A stretch of DNA of 64,000 nt from Syntrophaceae bacterium UBA2280 (GCA_002347685.1 DDWS01000004.1:62001-126000); one strand, 5' to 3'; positions 8,313 through 17,027 are shown, counted from the first letter of the stretch. Numbers and translations: made by a program. Notes: generated from the letters alone by a model not told the origin.

Positions 8313-9761
8313 TTGAATAAAACCACTTTGCTTTCAATAAAAGAAAAATTCGGAACCAGGGCCAGTGATTCGCTAATGGAACGTGAACTTTATTCCCGCG
8401 ACCTTGCCCCTGTGCCCTCATGGCTTGTGAAATTACTGTTCAATGCCTTGCCCGAAATCGTTGTTCGCCCGGCCTCGACAAAAGAGATCTCGGAACTGAT
8501 GAAGCTGGCTTGGACCGAGCATGTACCGGTTACGCCACGGGCAGGAGCTACGACTGTATTTTTCAATACAGTTCCCGTCAAGGGCGGGATTGTGATGGAC
8601 CTCAATCTCATAAAAGGGATAGTGGCGGTAGATGAAGAACAAATGACGGTGACCGTCAGGGCCGCTACCACCTGGGGTGAACTTGAAGAATATCTAAATC
8701 AGCTCAATTATGCATGCAAATCGGTTCCCAGTAGCGCTCCTGCGGCAACCATTGGCGGTTGGCTATGCATGATGGGTTATGGTCCGGGGAGCTTGAAATA
8801 TGGGAGCCTGATGTCTCAGGTCAAGGCAATAGAAGTTGTTTTGCCGAACGGGCGTGTACAGAAGTATTCAAAAGAAATGACCCCATCAATTGATCGTTAT
8901 GCGGCATCAGAAGGAACACTGGGGATTATAACAGAGATCGAACTTGAAATACGTGCGCTGACCTCCATGAAGCACTTTCTGTTTCATGTCCCGGATATTG
9001 AGCATGCCCTTCTTGCAATCAAGAATTTCGTAGGAAGAAAAACGATTCCTTATAACATACACTTTTCTGACGCTCATTATATGCGGACCATGAAGGACCT
9101 GGGTATGGCCCATTGGGATACAAAATGTGGTTGTCTCATTTCGGTTGATTACGAGGGGTCTGTTGAGGAGCTGTCTGCCGTCGAAGCCGATATCGACATG
9201 TATATGAAATCTGACACACTGCTTACAAGACTCCCGGATGCTGTTGCCGAAAAGGAATGGGATGAGAGGTTCCGATCCATAAGGCTCAAAAGGGGCGGGC
9301 CGTCCGTGCTGGGAGGAGAGGTATGGATGCCGATAAAAAATCTGCCTTCATATATGAGGGATCTGGAGCAAATGGCTAACCGTTACGGTGTTGAACTGAT
9401 CACATACGGGCATGTGGTTTCACCTGAGCATACTACCATGATGACTGCATTATTTGCAGATGAAACGAGTGCGCTAAAATACATGCTCGATCTCAGCCTT
9501 GTCAAAAAGATACAGGATGCCGGCTACCGTAATGGAGGATGCCCTTATGGTGTCGGGCTTTGGAACACGCCCTATATCAGGCGTATTTACAACCGAGCGG
9601 GCCTGAAGAGGATAAGGGAGCGCAAAAGAACGGTGGATCCTTCCGATATTATGAACCCCGGCAAAATCTATCAGACACCGTTTATGCTAAACGCCGTTCA
9701 TTTCCATATTAGTATGGAAATCCTTGCGGCAGTGCGCAAAGTGTTCCAGAAAGGATGGTAG
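8313..9761 (+). CDS. FAD-linked oxidase, GlcD/D-lactate dehydrogenase-like
   Basis: A 482-residue PCMH/VAO-type flavoprotein. Residues about 45-215 form the FAD-binding domain (RAGATTVFF then GGIVMDLN, the counterpart of the RGGGTSLSG/GGIVLDL pair), and the C terminus is the FAD-oxidase C-domain ending in the DPSDIMNPGKIY signature of GlcD-like 2-hydroxyacid dehydrogenases. Expected chemistry is oxidation of a 2-hydroxyacid or similar substrate with electrons passed to the iron-sulfur partner encoded next. The start is TTG 8313 with GGGGGAAG at 8296-8303. It follows the LipS-type genes by 39 bases in the same direction, so it probably belongs to the lipoyl-carrier gene string. Substrate is unknown; lactate, glycolate or a sulfo- or sugar-acid are all possible. 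Confidence 0.85.
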   Translation: MNKTTLLSIKEKFGTRASDSLMERELYSRDLAPVPSWLVKLLFNALPEIVVRPASTKEISELMKLAWTEHVPVTPRAGATTVFFNTVPVKGGIVMDLNLIKGIVAVDEEQMTVTVRAATTWGELEEYLNQLNYACKSVPSSAPAATIGGWLCMMGYGPGSLKYGSLMSQVKAIEVVLPNGRVQKYSKEMTPSIDRYAASEGTLGIITEIELEIRALTSMKHFLFHVPDIEHALLAIKNFVGRKTIPYNIHFSDAHYMRTMKDLGMAHWDTKCGCLISVDYEGSVEELSAVEADIDMYMKSDTLLTRLPDAVAEKEWDERFRSIRLKRGGPSVLGGEVWMPIKNLPSYMRDLEQMANRYGVELITYGHVVSPEHTTMMTALFADETSALKYMLDLSLVKKIQDAGYRNGGCPYGVGLWNTPYIRRIYNRAGLKRIRERKRTVDPSDIMNPGKIYQTPFMLNAVHFHISMEILAAVRKVFQKGW

Positions 9762-9765
9762 ATTG

Positions 9766-10932
9766 ATGTCCGAACATGTGCCCATATATACCACATTAGA
9801 AAAGGAATCCTTGATTTGCGCCAGGTGCGGATACTGCCGTAACGCCTGTCCGGTTTATCAGACCATAGGCTGGGAGTCTGCTACACCAAGGGGTAAGATA
9901 AGTCTTGCACGTCAGATATTCGCTCTCGACAATAAAGAAAAGATGACCGATGAGTTTGTGCAGAGAGTATCTCAATGTACCCTTTGCGGTGCGTGTGCCC
10001 ATGAATGCGCCACCGATATCGATACGCAACGCTTATGGATCGAACTCCGGCAACGAATAGCAACTACGGGAAAAGCGCCAAAGGGGTATGATGTTCTTCG
10101 CAAGAATTTGCAGGCCAATAAAAATATCACGACAACCGGCAATGACGAGAGACTGGACTGGGCGCAGGATCTGGACAATGCAGATCATCTTAAGTCTCGA
10201 ATCGGCGCCGACGTCTGCTACTTTGTAGGCTGTGTATCCTCGTTCTTCCCGCAGGCTTCTGAAATTGCTGTGGCGGTTTCAGAAATACTTACTGCGGCAA
10301 ATATCAATTTTACAACCCTGGGAGGTGAGGAGTGGTGCTGCGGCTTTCCACTGCGTGGTTGCGGTTTTGTCGATGATGGCCGGCAGTTCATTAAACATAA
10401 CGTTCAAAGGATTAAAGAACTTGGTATCCACACGATCGTTGCGAGTTGTCCATCCTGCTATCATGTATGGAAAAAAGACGCAGATGAATATCTCGATGGG
10501 TATGAACTGAATGTGTTTCACATAACGGAATTCATCGCCCTTTTGATCCAAAACAAGCAGATCAGGTTGAAGGCTATGCATGAAACAATCACCTATCATG
10601 ATCCATGTGATCTCGGTCGCAACAGCGGTGTGTTTCAGCCACCACGTTACATTATTCAGAATATCCCTGATGTGACGCTTGTTGAATTGAAACACAATCA
10701 AATGAAATCATTATGCTGTGGCGGGGGAGGCAACTTGCAGAGTGTGGATCCGGAACTGACAAACGCTATATCTGCCACAAGGACTCAGGAGATCAGAGAG
10801 TCGGGTGCCTCTGTGATTGTTTCAGCCTGCCAGCAATGCATGAAAATTTTGAGTATTTCTGTACGCAAAGCCGGGTTGCCTGTTAAAGTTATGGATATAT
10901 GCCAACTTGTTCTGAAACAGATGGTTCGATAG
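9766..10932 (+). CDS. Iron-sulfur oxidoreductase with two CCG domains (GlcF/HdrB-like)
   Basis: A 388-residue electron-transfer protein. The N terminus has two [4Fe-4S] ferredoxin motifs, CARCGYCRNACPV and CTLCGACAHECATD. Two cysteine-rich CCG domains follow: GCVSSFFPQ...EWCCGFPLRGCG and HDPCDLGR...LCCGGGG, which in HdrB/GlcF proteins bind non-cubane or standard Fe-S clusters. It is the usual partner of GlcD-type flavoproteins, passing electrons to quinone or another carrier. ATG 9766 is preferred: it lies 4 bases after the upstream stop, with AAGGATGG just before. In HdrB, CCG-domain clusters cleave a disulfide; a lipoyl disulfide on the GcvH-like carrier is therefore a chemically attractive, but unproven, partner. 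Confidence 0.85.
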   Translation: MSEHVPIYTTLEKESLICARCGYCRNACPVYQTIGWESATPRGKISLARQIFALDNKEKMTDEFVQRVSQCTLCGACAHECATDIDTQRLWIELRQRIATTGKAPKGYDVLRKNLQANKNITTTGNDERLDWAQDLDNADHLKSRIGADVCYFVGCVSSFFPQASEIAVAVSEILTAANINFTTLGGEEWCCGFPLRGCGFVDDGRQFIKHNVQRIKELGIHTIVASCPSCYHVWKKDADEYLDGYELNVFHITEFIALLIQNKQIRLKAMHETITYHDPCDLGRNSGVFQPPRYIIQNIPDVTLVELKHNQMKSLCCGGGGNLQSVDPELTNAISATRTQEIRESGASVIVSACQQCMKILSISVRKAGLPVKVMDICQLVLKQMVR

Positions 10933-10971
10933 AAGAGTGTAGATTGCATAAGAAGCATCGAAGGAGGTTGC

Positions 10972-12171
10972 ATGCGAGAGTATAATTTATTGGAAAAATT
11001 AGTACAAGTGAGTCCTGGAATGGAAATATGGTGGGATTCATCACCCGTAATCTTCTCAAACTGGTGTCAAAGACTATTGACCAAAGCGGGAGACGGCGAT
11101 CGCGATACGCTGGAAGGCCAGTTCGGCCGAATGCTTAACTGCGAAAAGCCGGATGCATCTCTTTTCCGCGGAGTGACTACAAATCCTTCCTTATCCCTTC
11201 AAGCCATTAAGGACGATGAACCCTACTGGCAAGAGGTGACACGAGAATTGATCGGGAAGAACCCGGGGATAGATAAAGAGTCTCTCTTCTGGGTTCTTTA
11301 TAAAGAAGTTGTCAGACGCGGTTCGGAAATGTTTCTGCCGCTGTTCGAAAAGACGAACTATCGGCAAGGATATCTTTCCGGGCAGGTAGATCCCAGAAGC
11401 TCCTTCGACCGCGATGCAATGCTGAGGCAGGCACTAGAAATAGCCGCAATCAATCCCAATGTCATGGTCAAAATCCCCGGTACGAAGGAAGGGTATGAAG
11501 TCATCGAAATTCTAACCGCTCAGGGGATTGCGACGAATAATACAGCATCCTTTATATTGCCGCAACTGATGGATTGCGCCCGTTCTGTGCAAAGAGGGTT
11601 GGAGACGGCAAGAAAAAACAAAGTTGACCTTTCACGCTGGCGATCGGTGATCACCCATATGGAAGCACGTTTCGGGGATTTAGGCGGGCTGAGAAAATTT
11701 GGGGAAGAGAAAGGCATTGCACTTTCTGAATCGGACGTTCGCCTGGCAGAGTTGGCAATCTTCAAGAAAGCTTACCGTCTGCTCAAAGAAGGACAATATT
11801 CTAGCAAGCTTCTTTCCTGCTCCCTGCGTTTAGGGCCGACCGTAGACGGGGTTTTACGGATCTGGCATCTTGAGGAGAAAGCCGGCGCAAATATCGTAGT
11901 GACCTGTCCTCCTGCCTTTATAGATGAAATAATCAATTTCCCCAAACAGGAAAACATTACTTTTGAAAAGGATCGTATTGACCACGAGATCCCCAAAGAT
12001 GTGTTGGATAGATTGCTGAAGATCCCTTATTTCGAGCGGGCCTATGAGGAGGACGGCTACAGCAGGGATGAGTATAACAGTCATCCGTCATTGGTGAAAA
12101 CCGTGGAGGGCTTTTCTAAAGCAACCGATGAGATGATTGAATTTGTTGGAAAATGCCTTGGAAAAAGCTAA
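10972..12171 (+). CDS. Transaldolase-family enzyme
   Basis: A 399-residue class I aldolase of the transaldolase family. It has the N-terminal WWDSS Asp (D22), the GVTTNPS strand (residues 67-73), SGQVDPR, and MVKIPGT with the predicted Schiff-base lysine K167. A possible phosphate or substrate site follows in the NNTASF and SLRLGP segments. It is longer than minimal transaldolases (about 220 or 320 residues), close to the long bacterial form. A strong ribosome site, AAGGAGG, lies 6-12 bases before the ATG. It ends the run of plus-strand genes that starts with the FGGY kinase, so kinase and transaldolase may bracket a sugar-derived pathway. Whether it transfers dihydroxyacetone units from fructose-6-phosphate or a variant sugar such as a sulfo-sugar cannot be told. 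Confidence 0.85.
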   Translation: MREYNLLEKLVQVSPGMEIWWDSSPVIFSNWCQRLLTKAGDGDRDTLEGQFGRMLNCEKPDASLFRGVTTNPSLSLQAIKDDEPYWQEVTRELIGKNPGIDKESLFWVLYKEVVRRGSEMFLPLFEKTNYRQGYLSGQVDPRSSFDRDAMLRQALEIAAINPNVMVKIPGTKEGYEVIEILTAQGIATNNTASFILPQLMDCARSVQRGLETARKNKVDLSRWRSVITHMEARFGDLGGLRKFGEEKGIALSESDVRLAELAIFKKAYRLLKEGQYSSKLLSCSLRLGPTVDGVLRIWHLEEKAGANIVVTCPPAFIDEIINFPKQENITFEKDRIDHEIPKDVLDRLLKIPYFERAYEEDGYSRDEYNSHPSLVKTVEGFSKATDEMIEFVGKCLGKS

Positions 12172-12658
12172 TATACATTACATCCGAGGATATCTCAAAG
12201 AGGATGAGTGGCGATATCCACGGCAGTATTTGAATATGGATAGGCTGACAAAAATGCGGTAATGGCGTGTACGCTTGGCTTACCGGCTACCGGATGGAGA
12301 GATGGATAAATCGAAAAATGTGAAAGATCCTTGACACTATACAACAGATTGAATATACAATAATATTTATTATAATCGTCGCATTATCATTAGGTTTAAA
12401 AGGTGGCATCAAAATGATATCTTTGATCTCTAGATTCTCTTGATTGTTGAATATAATAATGGAGCACACCAATATTTCCATGGTAATTAATAATAAGGAT
12501 ACACTGGAAGCGAATAAATACTATCGGACAACTCCAGCGCTGGATTCCTGGTACTTTTTTCCAAAGATGACGTTAATAAATTTCCGGGGATCGCTTTATT
12601 TACCTTTACGGGGGAACGAAATGAACACAAGAAGATCAAGAAAAACAGAGAGGCTGGT
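12172..12658 (+). other. AT-rich intergenic/leader region before the GntR gene
   Basis: About 490 bases between the transaldolase and GntR genes. The composition is clearly more AT-rich than the flanking genes. It contains one strong sigma-70 promoter (listed separately) and one weak small reading frame near its end. An imperfect dyad with GATATC arms lies near 12190-12225. No terminator with a T-run follows the transaldolase stop, and no recognisable riboswitch or tRNA was seen. Confidence 0.5.
12331..12359 (+). promoter_or_regulatory. Strong sigma-70 promoter upstream of GntR gene
   Basis: TTGACA at 12331-12336 and TATACA at 12354-12359 are separated by exactly 17 bases, close to the sigma-70 consensus. 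It points to the GntR-type regulator, leaving a leader of roughly 290 bases. This is seen directly in the sequence; activity is inferred. Confidence 0.6.
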
Positions 12659-12662
12659 ATGA
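12444..12662 (+). CDS. Doubtful small ORF overlapping the GntR start
   Basis: A 72-codon frame inside the GntR leader whose stop overlaps the GntR start codon in an ATGA arrangement, which often marks translational coupling. The peptide has no recognisable domain, its ribosome site is poor, and its composition is that of AT-rich noncoding DNA. It could be a leader peptide or chance. A shorter version from the ATG at 12621, after GGGGGAACGAA, is equally possible. Confidence 0.2.
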   Translation: MLNIIMEHTNISMVINNKDTLEANKYYRTTPALDSWYFFPKMTLINFRGSLYLPLRGNEMNTRRSRKTERLV

Positions 12663-13387
12663 TATACTCAAGAGGACATATCCCCTTATATTTTCAGTTA
12701 TACTTGCAATTGAAACAAGAAATCACGATTGGTGACCGACCCCCGGGATCTACTCTGCCAAGTATCGATGAGCTAAATAAACAAACCGACATCAGTCATG
12801 GAATGATTCGTAAAGCTATGGGAATGCTTGAAGAGGAGGGTTTGGTTTTTCGAAAAACGCGTGTGGGAACTATAGTCAAAGAAAGCCCTAATCGAATTCT
12901 GTGGGTTCCTTCCTCATCTATAAAGGAGATTAGAGATCGTATGATGTCCGATAAAGTGGTTCCCTTATCAGCAGGCTGGGTCGATGTTCCGAATCATGTT
13001 TATATTGTTTTCCAGAACCATGAAAGTGCTTTTAAAAAAAAGCAGATTTATCAACTTCATTTTCTGCTCATAGCAAAAGAGGATGAGCGAAGACGGAACC
13101 TTACAACTCTTTTTGTTCCGGCATGGCGCTATAAGGAAGTTGAGAAGACCAAGATGCACAAACTTCCCATAAATACCGTTGTCAACGATTTGAACCTGGT
13201 AAAGATCAAACAGATCATTCGACCGTGGTTTTGTGATTCCGAAGCATCAAAGCATCTTGCAATACCGGAGGGTACGCCAATCTTTCATCGCACATTAATT
13301 GCTTTTCTTGCCGATGGCAGACCGTTGGGTATGCTTGAACAGATGGCGACCGTCTATGCCCTGGAAAGAGATATTGATATTCAATAG
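12659..13387 (+). CDS. GntR-family transcriptional regulator (HutC/UTRA type)
   Basis: A 242-residue regulator. Residues about 5-75 are a GntR winged helix (PLYFQLYLQLKQEI, PPGSTLPSIDELNKQ, MIRKAMGMLEEEGLVFRKTRVGT). The remaining ~165 residues resemble a UTRA-like ligand domain, ending with the family's late LERDIDI-type strand. HutC-type regulators usually sense sugars or small metabolites and repress neighbouring genes. It lies just after the kinase-lipoyl-transaldolase string and before the metallo-hydrolase gene, so either could be its target. Its own transcript likely starts near 12366 from the promoter at 12331. Confidence 0.8.
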   Translation: MIYSRGHIPLYFQLYLQLKQEITIGDRPPGSTLPSIDELNKQTDISHGMIRKAMGMLEEEGLVFRKTRVGTIVKESPNRILWVPSSSIKEIRDRMMSDKVVPLSAGWVDVPNHVYIVFQNHESAFKKKQIYQLHFLLIAKEDERRRNLTTLFVPAWRYKEVEKTKMHKLPINTVVNDLNLVKIKQIIRPWFCDSEASKHLAIPEGTPIFHRTLIAFLADGRPLGMLEQMATVYALERDIDIQ

Positions 13388-13415
13388 GTGTCTTTATCTT
13401 TTTGAATAGTAACAT

Positions 13416-13444
13416 GTATAGACTGCACCCTCGGGGGTGGACAG
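13416..13444 (+). repeat. IS3-family-like terminal sequence, copy 1 (remnant)
   Basis: The stretch GACTGCACCCTC followed shortly by GGACA matches the style of IS3-family ends (tgcaccc...ttggaca). A second copy in the same orientation is at 16096-16119. No IS3 transposase is present between or near them. The ~200 bases from here to the next gene hold nothing else recognisable. Confidence 0.45.
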
Positions 13445-13601
13445 ATTGAATTCGGTCAGTTGGCCAGGGGTTTTGGTGTTTCTTGATACAGGATAGTGCA
13501 GAGAATGTTTATACCTGAATATTTTAAAATATTTCAAACTGTAATAGCTAGAGCCACAGATTATAAAATTAGTACGCAGTAAACGCAACAGGCAAAGATA
13601 A

Positions 13602-14363
13602 ATGCGAATCGCTACAATTATGACAAGTATGCACAATACCGATAATTTGATCATAAGGGACGTTCCCGTTACTTCTACGATTGTGCAATTAGATGATCAT
13701 TCCATGGCAATCATCGACACCGGCATGGCCGACAATCCGGCGTTTGTCGAAAAACTGGCTGAAATGGGTTTTCAACCATCTGATTTTAGTCTTGTCATTA
13801 ACACCCATCTCCACCCCGATCATATTGGCGGCAACAGGCTCTTCACGAATGCCCGAATCATGATCAGCCAGAGGGAACTCGAATATCACAGATATTTGAA
13901 TAAACTTATACTGCAATGCAATGACCCGGAAGCTTTATTGAGTCCAGCCTCTCATCCTCATGTGAGTGCCAGGCCGGTGTTGTTCAGGCATCTGAAGGAA
14001 TTGGCTGAGAGATACCCGGTCTCGGATTTGATTGGATATCCTGAATCGCTGGTATTCCTGGAGGACAACCACATGCCTCATAAAAACATTGGGTTCATAT
14101 CGGTGCCAGGTCATTCGATTGATGACCATGCAGTAGTTTTGTATGGTCATACTACAAAGGTTTTGATAGCAGGCGACGCATTGATTCACCGTGATCTATG
14201 GCATCAGCAAACAATTCCACATATGAATTTTAGTGAGGATATGTTTCGCAGGAGCGCAAAGCAAATAACCGGATTTCCCGGGATCATTATTCCCGGACAT
14301 GACCGTGCCTTTAATAATGCCGATGGAAAGTATGTGGAGATGAATGAGTTTATCCCCTTATAA
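13602..14363 (+). CDS. Metallo-beta-lactamase-fold hydrolase
   Basis: A 253-residue MBL-fold protein. The metal-binding signature THLHPDH gives H69, H71, D73 and H74; further ligands are likely the His in VPGHS, the Asp in AGDAL and the His in IPGHD. DTG near residue 39 is the usual strand before the fold core. Such proteins hydrolyse thioesters, lactones or phosphodiesters; glyoxalase-II or lactonase-like roles are typical, but the substrate is not evident. The next gene follows after 27 bases. It is in a three-gene block between two IS3-like end sequences, which may have moved as a unit. Confidence 0.8.
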   Translation: MRIATIMTSMHNTDNLIIRDVPVTSTIVQLDDHSMAIIDTGMADNPAFVEKLAEMGFQPSDFSLVINTHLHPDHIGGNRLFTNARIMISQRELEYHRYLNKLILQCNDPEALLSPASHPHVSARPVLFRHLKELAERYPVSDLIGYPESLVFLEDNHMPHKNIGFISVPGHSIDDHAVVLYGHTTKVLIAGDALIHRDLWHQQTIPHMNFSEDMFRRSAKQITGFPGIIIPGHDRAFNNADGKYVEMNEFIPL

Positions 14364-14390
14364 CAACGCATATCATATTTTGGAGATATT

Positions 14391-15311
14391 ATGGAACTCA
14401 CAGTAAATACGATTATCGATTCTGAAAAATGCAACGGTTGCGGTTTATGTGTAAAGGTTTGCCCGCGTGAAACGCTTTCCTTGGTAAACGGTAAAGCCTG
14501 TGTTACGGGAAAAACGTCGAATAACTGTGGACATTGCGTTGCGGCGTGTCCGATGGATGCAGTGCGGGTAACGACCCTTGAACCGCTGCAATTTTCTTCA
14601 TTCAACACTGAGAATGCCTGGATCAAACACGGAATGCCGGACATTGGTCAACTGGTTCAGCTTATGGCTTCGCGCCGCTCTTGTCGCAATTTTAAAATGA
14701 AACCGGTGGACAGAAGCATTTTGGAAGATTTGGTTACGATTGGGACCACGGCACCCACAGGGTCGAACAGTCAGGAATGGACTTTTACAATTTTGCCGGA
14801 TAGAAGCCAAACAGAGAATTTAGGTGATCATGTCTTGAGCTACTTCCAAAAGCTTAACCGCATGGCACGGATCACTATGCTGCGCAAGGTATTAAGGTTC
14901 CTTGGAAAAGATGAGCTCGAGCGCTACTATAATAATTATTACGAGCGTAACGAAGAGCGTATTCGTAATTGGAAATCAAAGGAAAAGGATATGCTGTTCC
15001 ATGGGGCCCAGGCTGTCATTTTGGTTGGTACAACTGAAGCAGCCGCTTGTCCGAAGGAAGACGCTCTCCTTGCAACCCAAAACATTCTGCTTGCCGCCCA
15101 TGCCATGGGTCTTGGCACTTGTCTAATCGGCTTTGCTGTGATGGCGCTAACACGAGACCAGTCGATCTATAAGGCCCTTGGCCTGGGGTGCAAAGAGAGC
15201 ATCCATTCAGCCATCGCAATAGGTTGGCCCAATGAGAAATATAACAAGATCATTTCGCGTAAAAAGATTAAACCTCTCTATTCCAGTATGGACCCCGTCC
15301 ATTTTCTATAG
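14391..15311 (+). CDS. Ferredoxin-nitroreductase fusion protein
   Basis: A 306-residue flavin reductase. Residues about 8-65 hold two [4Fe-4S] clusters (CNGCGLCVKVCP and CGHCVAACP). Residues about 85-300 are a nitroreductase/FMN domain beginning with the RRSCRNFK motif that contacts FMN phosphate, then TAPTGSNSQEW and GLGTCLIGF. This architecture is common in anaerobes, where ferredoxin-type electrons reduce quinones, nitro compounds or enones. A GGAGAT ribosome site precedes the ATG. It follows the MBL hydrolase by 27 bases and probably shares its transcript. The true substrate is unknown. Confidence 0.85.
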   Translation: MELTVNTIIDSEKCNGCGLCVKVCPRETLSLVNGKACVTGKTSNNCGHCVAACPMDAVRVTTLEPLQFSSFNTENAWIKHGMPDIGQLVQLMASRRSCRNFKMKPVDRSILEDLVTIGTTAPTGSNSQEWTFTILPDRSQTENLGDHVLSYFQKLNRMARITMLRKVLRFLGKDELERYYNNYYERNEERIRNWKSKEKDMLFHGAQAVILVGTTEAAACPKEDALLATQNILLAAHAMGLGTCLIGFAVMALTRDQSIYKALGLGCKESIHSAIAIGWPNEKYNKIISRKKIKPLYSSMDPVHFL

Positions 15312-15432
15312 GACAAGAGGTTAAATTGATATTCGAGTGGATTCGACTCAAATCAAACAGCGATCATTGGTGCATTCATGACCTTATCCCGAAATATATA
15401 TCAGAAAAATAACATTGGGTCCAATAACGACT

Positions 15433-16080
15433 ATGTACACTGCATTCTTTGATCTAGACCATACCATTCTTAATATTTCGACCGGGCGGATTATGTTCAG
15501 GGGCTCCTATGCACATAATCTTATAGGCAGGAAGGAAGTCGGCAAAGCCATCATCATGATTATGCTCTATCGCATGGGCATTTTAAGCGCGGAATCGGCA
15601 ATCGAACGCTGGTTAGGATGGTACAAGGGCATGACTGTCGAAATGATGCAACCCATAGCGGTCTATTCTGCTGATAAACTAAAATGTGCAATCCGTAACG
15701 ATGCCCGCAGAGAGATAAAATATCACCGGGACAATGGTGCGCATACGGTAATCCTTTCCGCGTCAACAGCATATTTCTGCGATCAGGTTAAGACAGAACT
15801 TCAGATGGATGATATTATCTGTACTGAACTTGAAATCATTGATGATCGTTATACCGGTAGGATGAAGGGAAAATATTGTTATGGAACCGAAAAACTCGTC
15901 CGGGCCCGTCAATATTGCAAAGATAAGAAAATCAACATGGATGATGCTTTTTATTACGCAGATTCAATAGCTGATCTTCCGGTATTCGAGGCGGTTGGTG
16001 TTCCTGTATGCGTTACACCTGATAGAAAGCTAGAGAGGATTGCGTTGAAACGGGGATGGAAGATCGATATCTGGAAATAA
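15433..16080 (+). CDS. HAD-IB family phosphatase (SerB-like)
   Basis: A 215-residue HAD hydrolase. Motif I is FDLDHTI near the N terminus (nucleophile and general-acid aspartates), motif II is the VILSAST segment, motif III the lysine in the KGKYCYG region, and motif IV the YYADSIADLPVFEAVG metal site. The subfamily covers phosphoserine and related small-molecule or lipid phosphatases. A TTG at 15415 would add six residues; ATG 15433 aligns the DLDHT motif with the usual N-terminal position. It is about 100 bases after the nitroreductase. Substrate not identifiable. Confidence 0.8.
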   Translation: MYTAFFDLDHTILNISTGRIMFRGSYAHNLIGRKEVGKAIIMIMLYRMGILSAESAIERWLGWYKGMTVEMMQPIAVYSADKLKCAIRNDARREIKYHRDNGAHTVILSASTAYFCDQVKTELQMDDIICTELEIIDDRYTGRMKGKYCYGTEKLVRARQYCKDKKINMDDAFYYADSIADLPVFEAVGVPVCVTPDRKLERIALKRGWKIDIWK

Positions 16081-16095
16081 ACGGAATCATAGATT

Positions 16096-16119
16096 GGACT
16101 GCACCCTCAAAGTTGGACA
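16096..16119 (+). repeat. IS3-family-like terminal sequence, copy 2 (remnant)
   Basis: GACTGCACCCTC then AAAGTTGGACA is a near-textbook IS3-family end, in the same orientation as the copy at 13416-13444. It directly adjoins the truncated IS4-type transposase, as if one insertion had cut into or replaced part of another. Confidence 0.5.
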
Positions 16120-16774
16120 AAACATATCAGAGTGGTTGGCAGGAACCCCGACTCCGGGAAACGGTAGAAAGGGACTTGCCATAAATATCCTAGACAAGCT
16201 GCCGATAGAATCCGGCGCCATTTACATCATGGATCGCGGTTATCTGGATTACGCACGTCTTTACAAACTGCATCAATCGGCAGCATACTTTGTTACACGC
16301 GCCAAGAACAACGCCAGATACCACCGGCGATATTATCAGAAGATCGACAAATCGTCCGGACTCAAATCCGACCAGATCATTACGCGGCACGGTTATTATT
16401 CCAAGAAGGATTATCCCGAAAGACTCCGGCGAGTCGCTTATTACGACGAAAAGAAAAACAAGATTCTGGTTTTCTTGACAAACAATTTCACGCTACCGGC
16501 ACTAACGATCACAGAGATTTACCGCAAACGTTGGCAGATCGAGTTATTCTTCAAGTGGATCAAACAGCATCTGCGAATCAAGACGTTTTTACGGCACATC
16601 CGAGAATGCGGTCAAAACACAAATCTGGATTTCTATCTCCGTTTATGTACTGGTTGCAAACATCAAGAGACAGTTGAATCTGGAGCAGAGTCTCTATACA
16701 ATTTTATGATGTCACCTTTAATACTGACCATTCCCATGTTTTCACCTCTTAATATAATTAAAAACTATCCCTAA
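16120..16774 (+). pseudogene. IS4-family transposase remnant (5' truncated, frameshifted)
   Basis: The frame encodes the C-terminal half of a DDE transposase: IYIMDRGYLDY with a catalytic Asp, and the IS4 YREK signature in IYRKRWQIELFFKWIK. The N-terminal half is missing; homology starts only around NILDKLP and runs straight into the IS3-like end. At the T-run 16586-16590 one extra T shifts the frame: in the +1 frame the expected continuation FYGTSENAVKTQIWIS and LVANIKRQL is read instead of the nonsense after KTFLRH. Both lesions make it inactive. It marks past transposition next to the tRNA relic at 17028. Confidence 0.85.
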
Positions 16775-16917
16775 GATACGTTTCGTGTATCAAATTATCG
16801 AGGAATGCTTATGAATAAAAACTTCCCCAGTAAAAAGATTCAGAGAGCTTGCTTTCAGGTCTAATTTCTTCTAACGGTTTTCTAACGGAATACCGTCAAA
16901 ATGAGTTTATACGGCCT

Positions 16918-16964
16918 TACGGGGGTTAGTGGCATACTGCACATTTATACCAATAACCCCCGTA
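16918..16964 (+). repeat. Inverted repeat with 11-bp arms
   Basis: TACGGGGGTTA (16918-16928) and TAACCCCCGTA (16954-16964) are perfect reverse complements around a 25-base loop. The GGGGGTTA/TAACCCCC core is shared with the terminator at 17079, on the other side of the tRNA fragment. No T-run follows, so it is unlikely to be a simple terminator. Confidence 0.5.
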
Positions 16965-17027
16965 TATTCGCACATCTAGTATAGTTGATGTAAAATTGAT
17001 TTTATGTTCATCCATCCTTTTCATTAA

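Noticed and set aside
3106..12171. A full sHdr sulfur-oxidation locus
   Set aside because: The carrier and LipS-type genes suggest it, but no hdrC1B1AhypC2B2, dsrE or tusA genes are present; only a GlcF/HdrB-like protein is.
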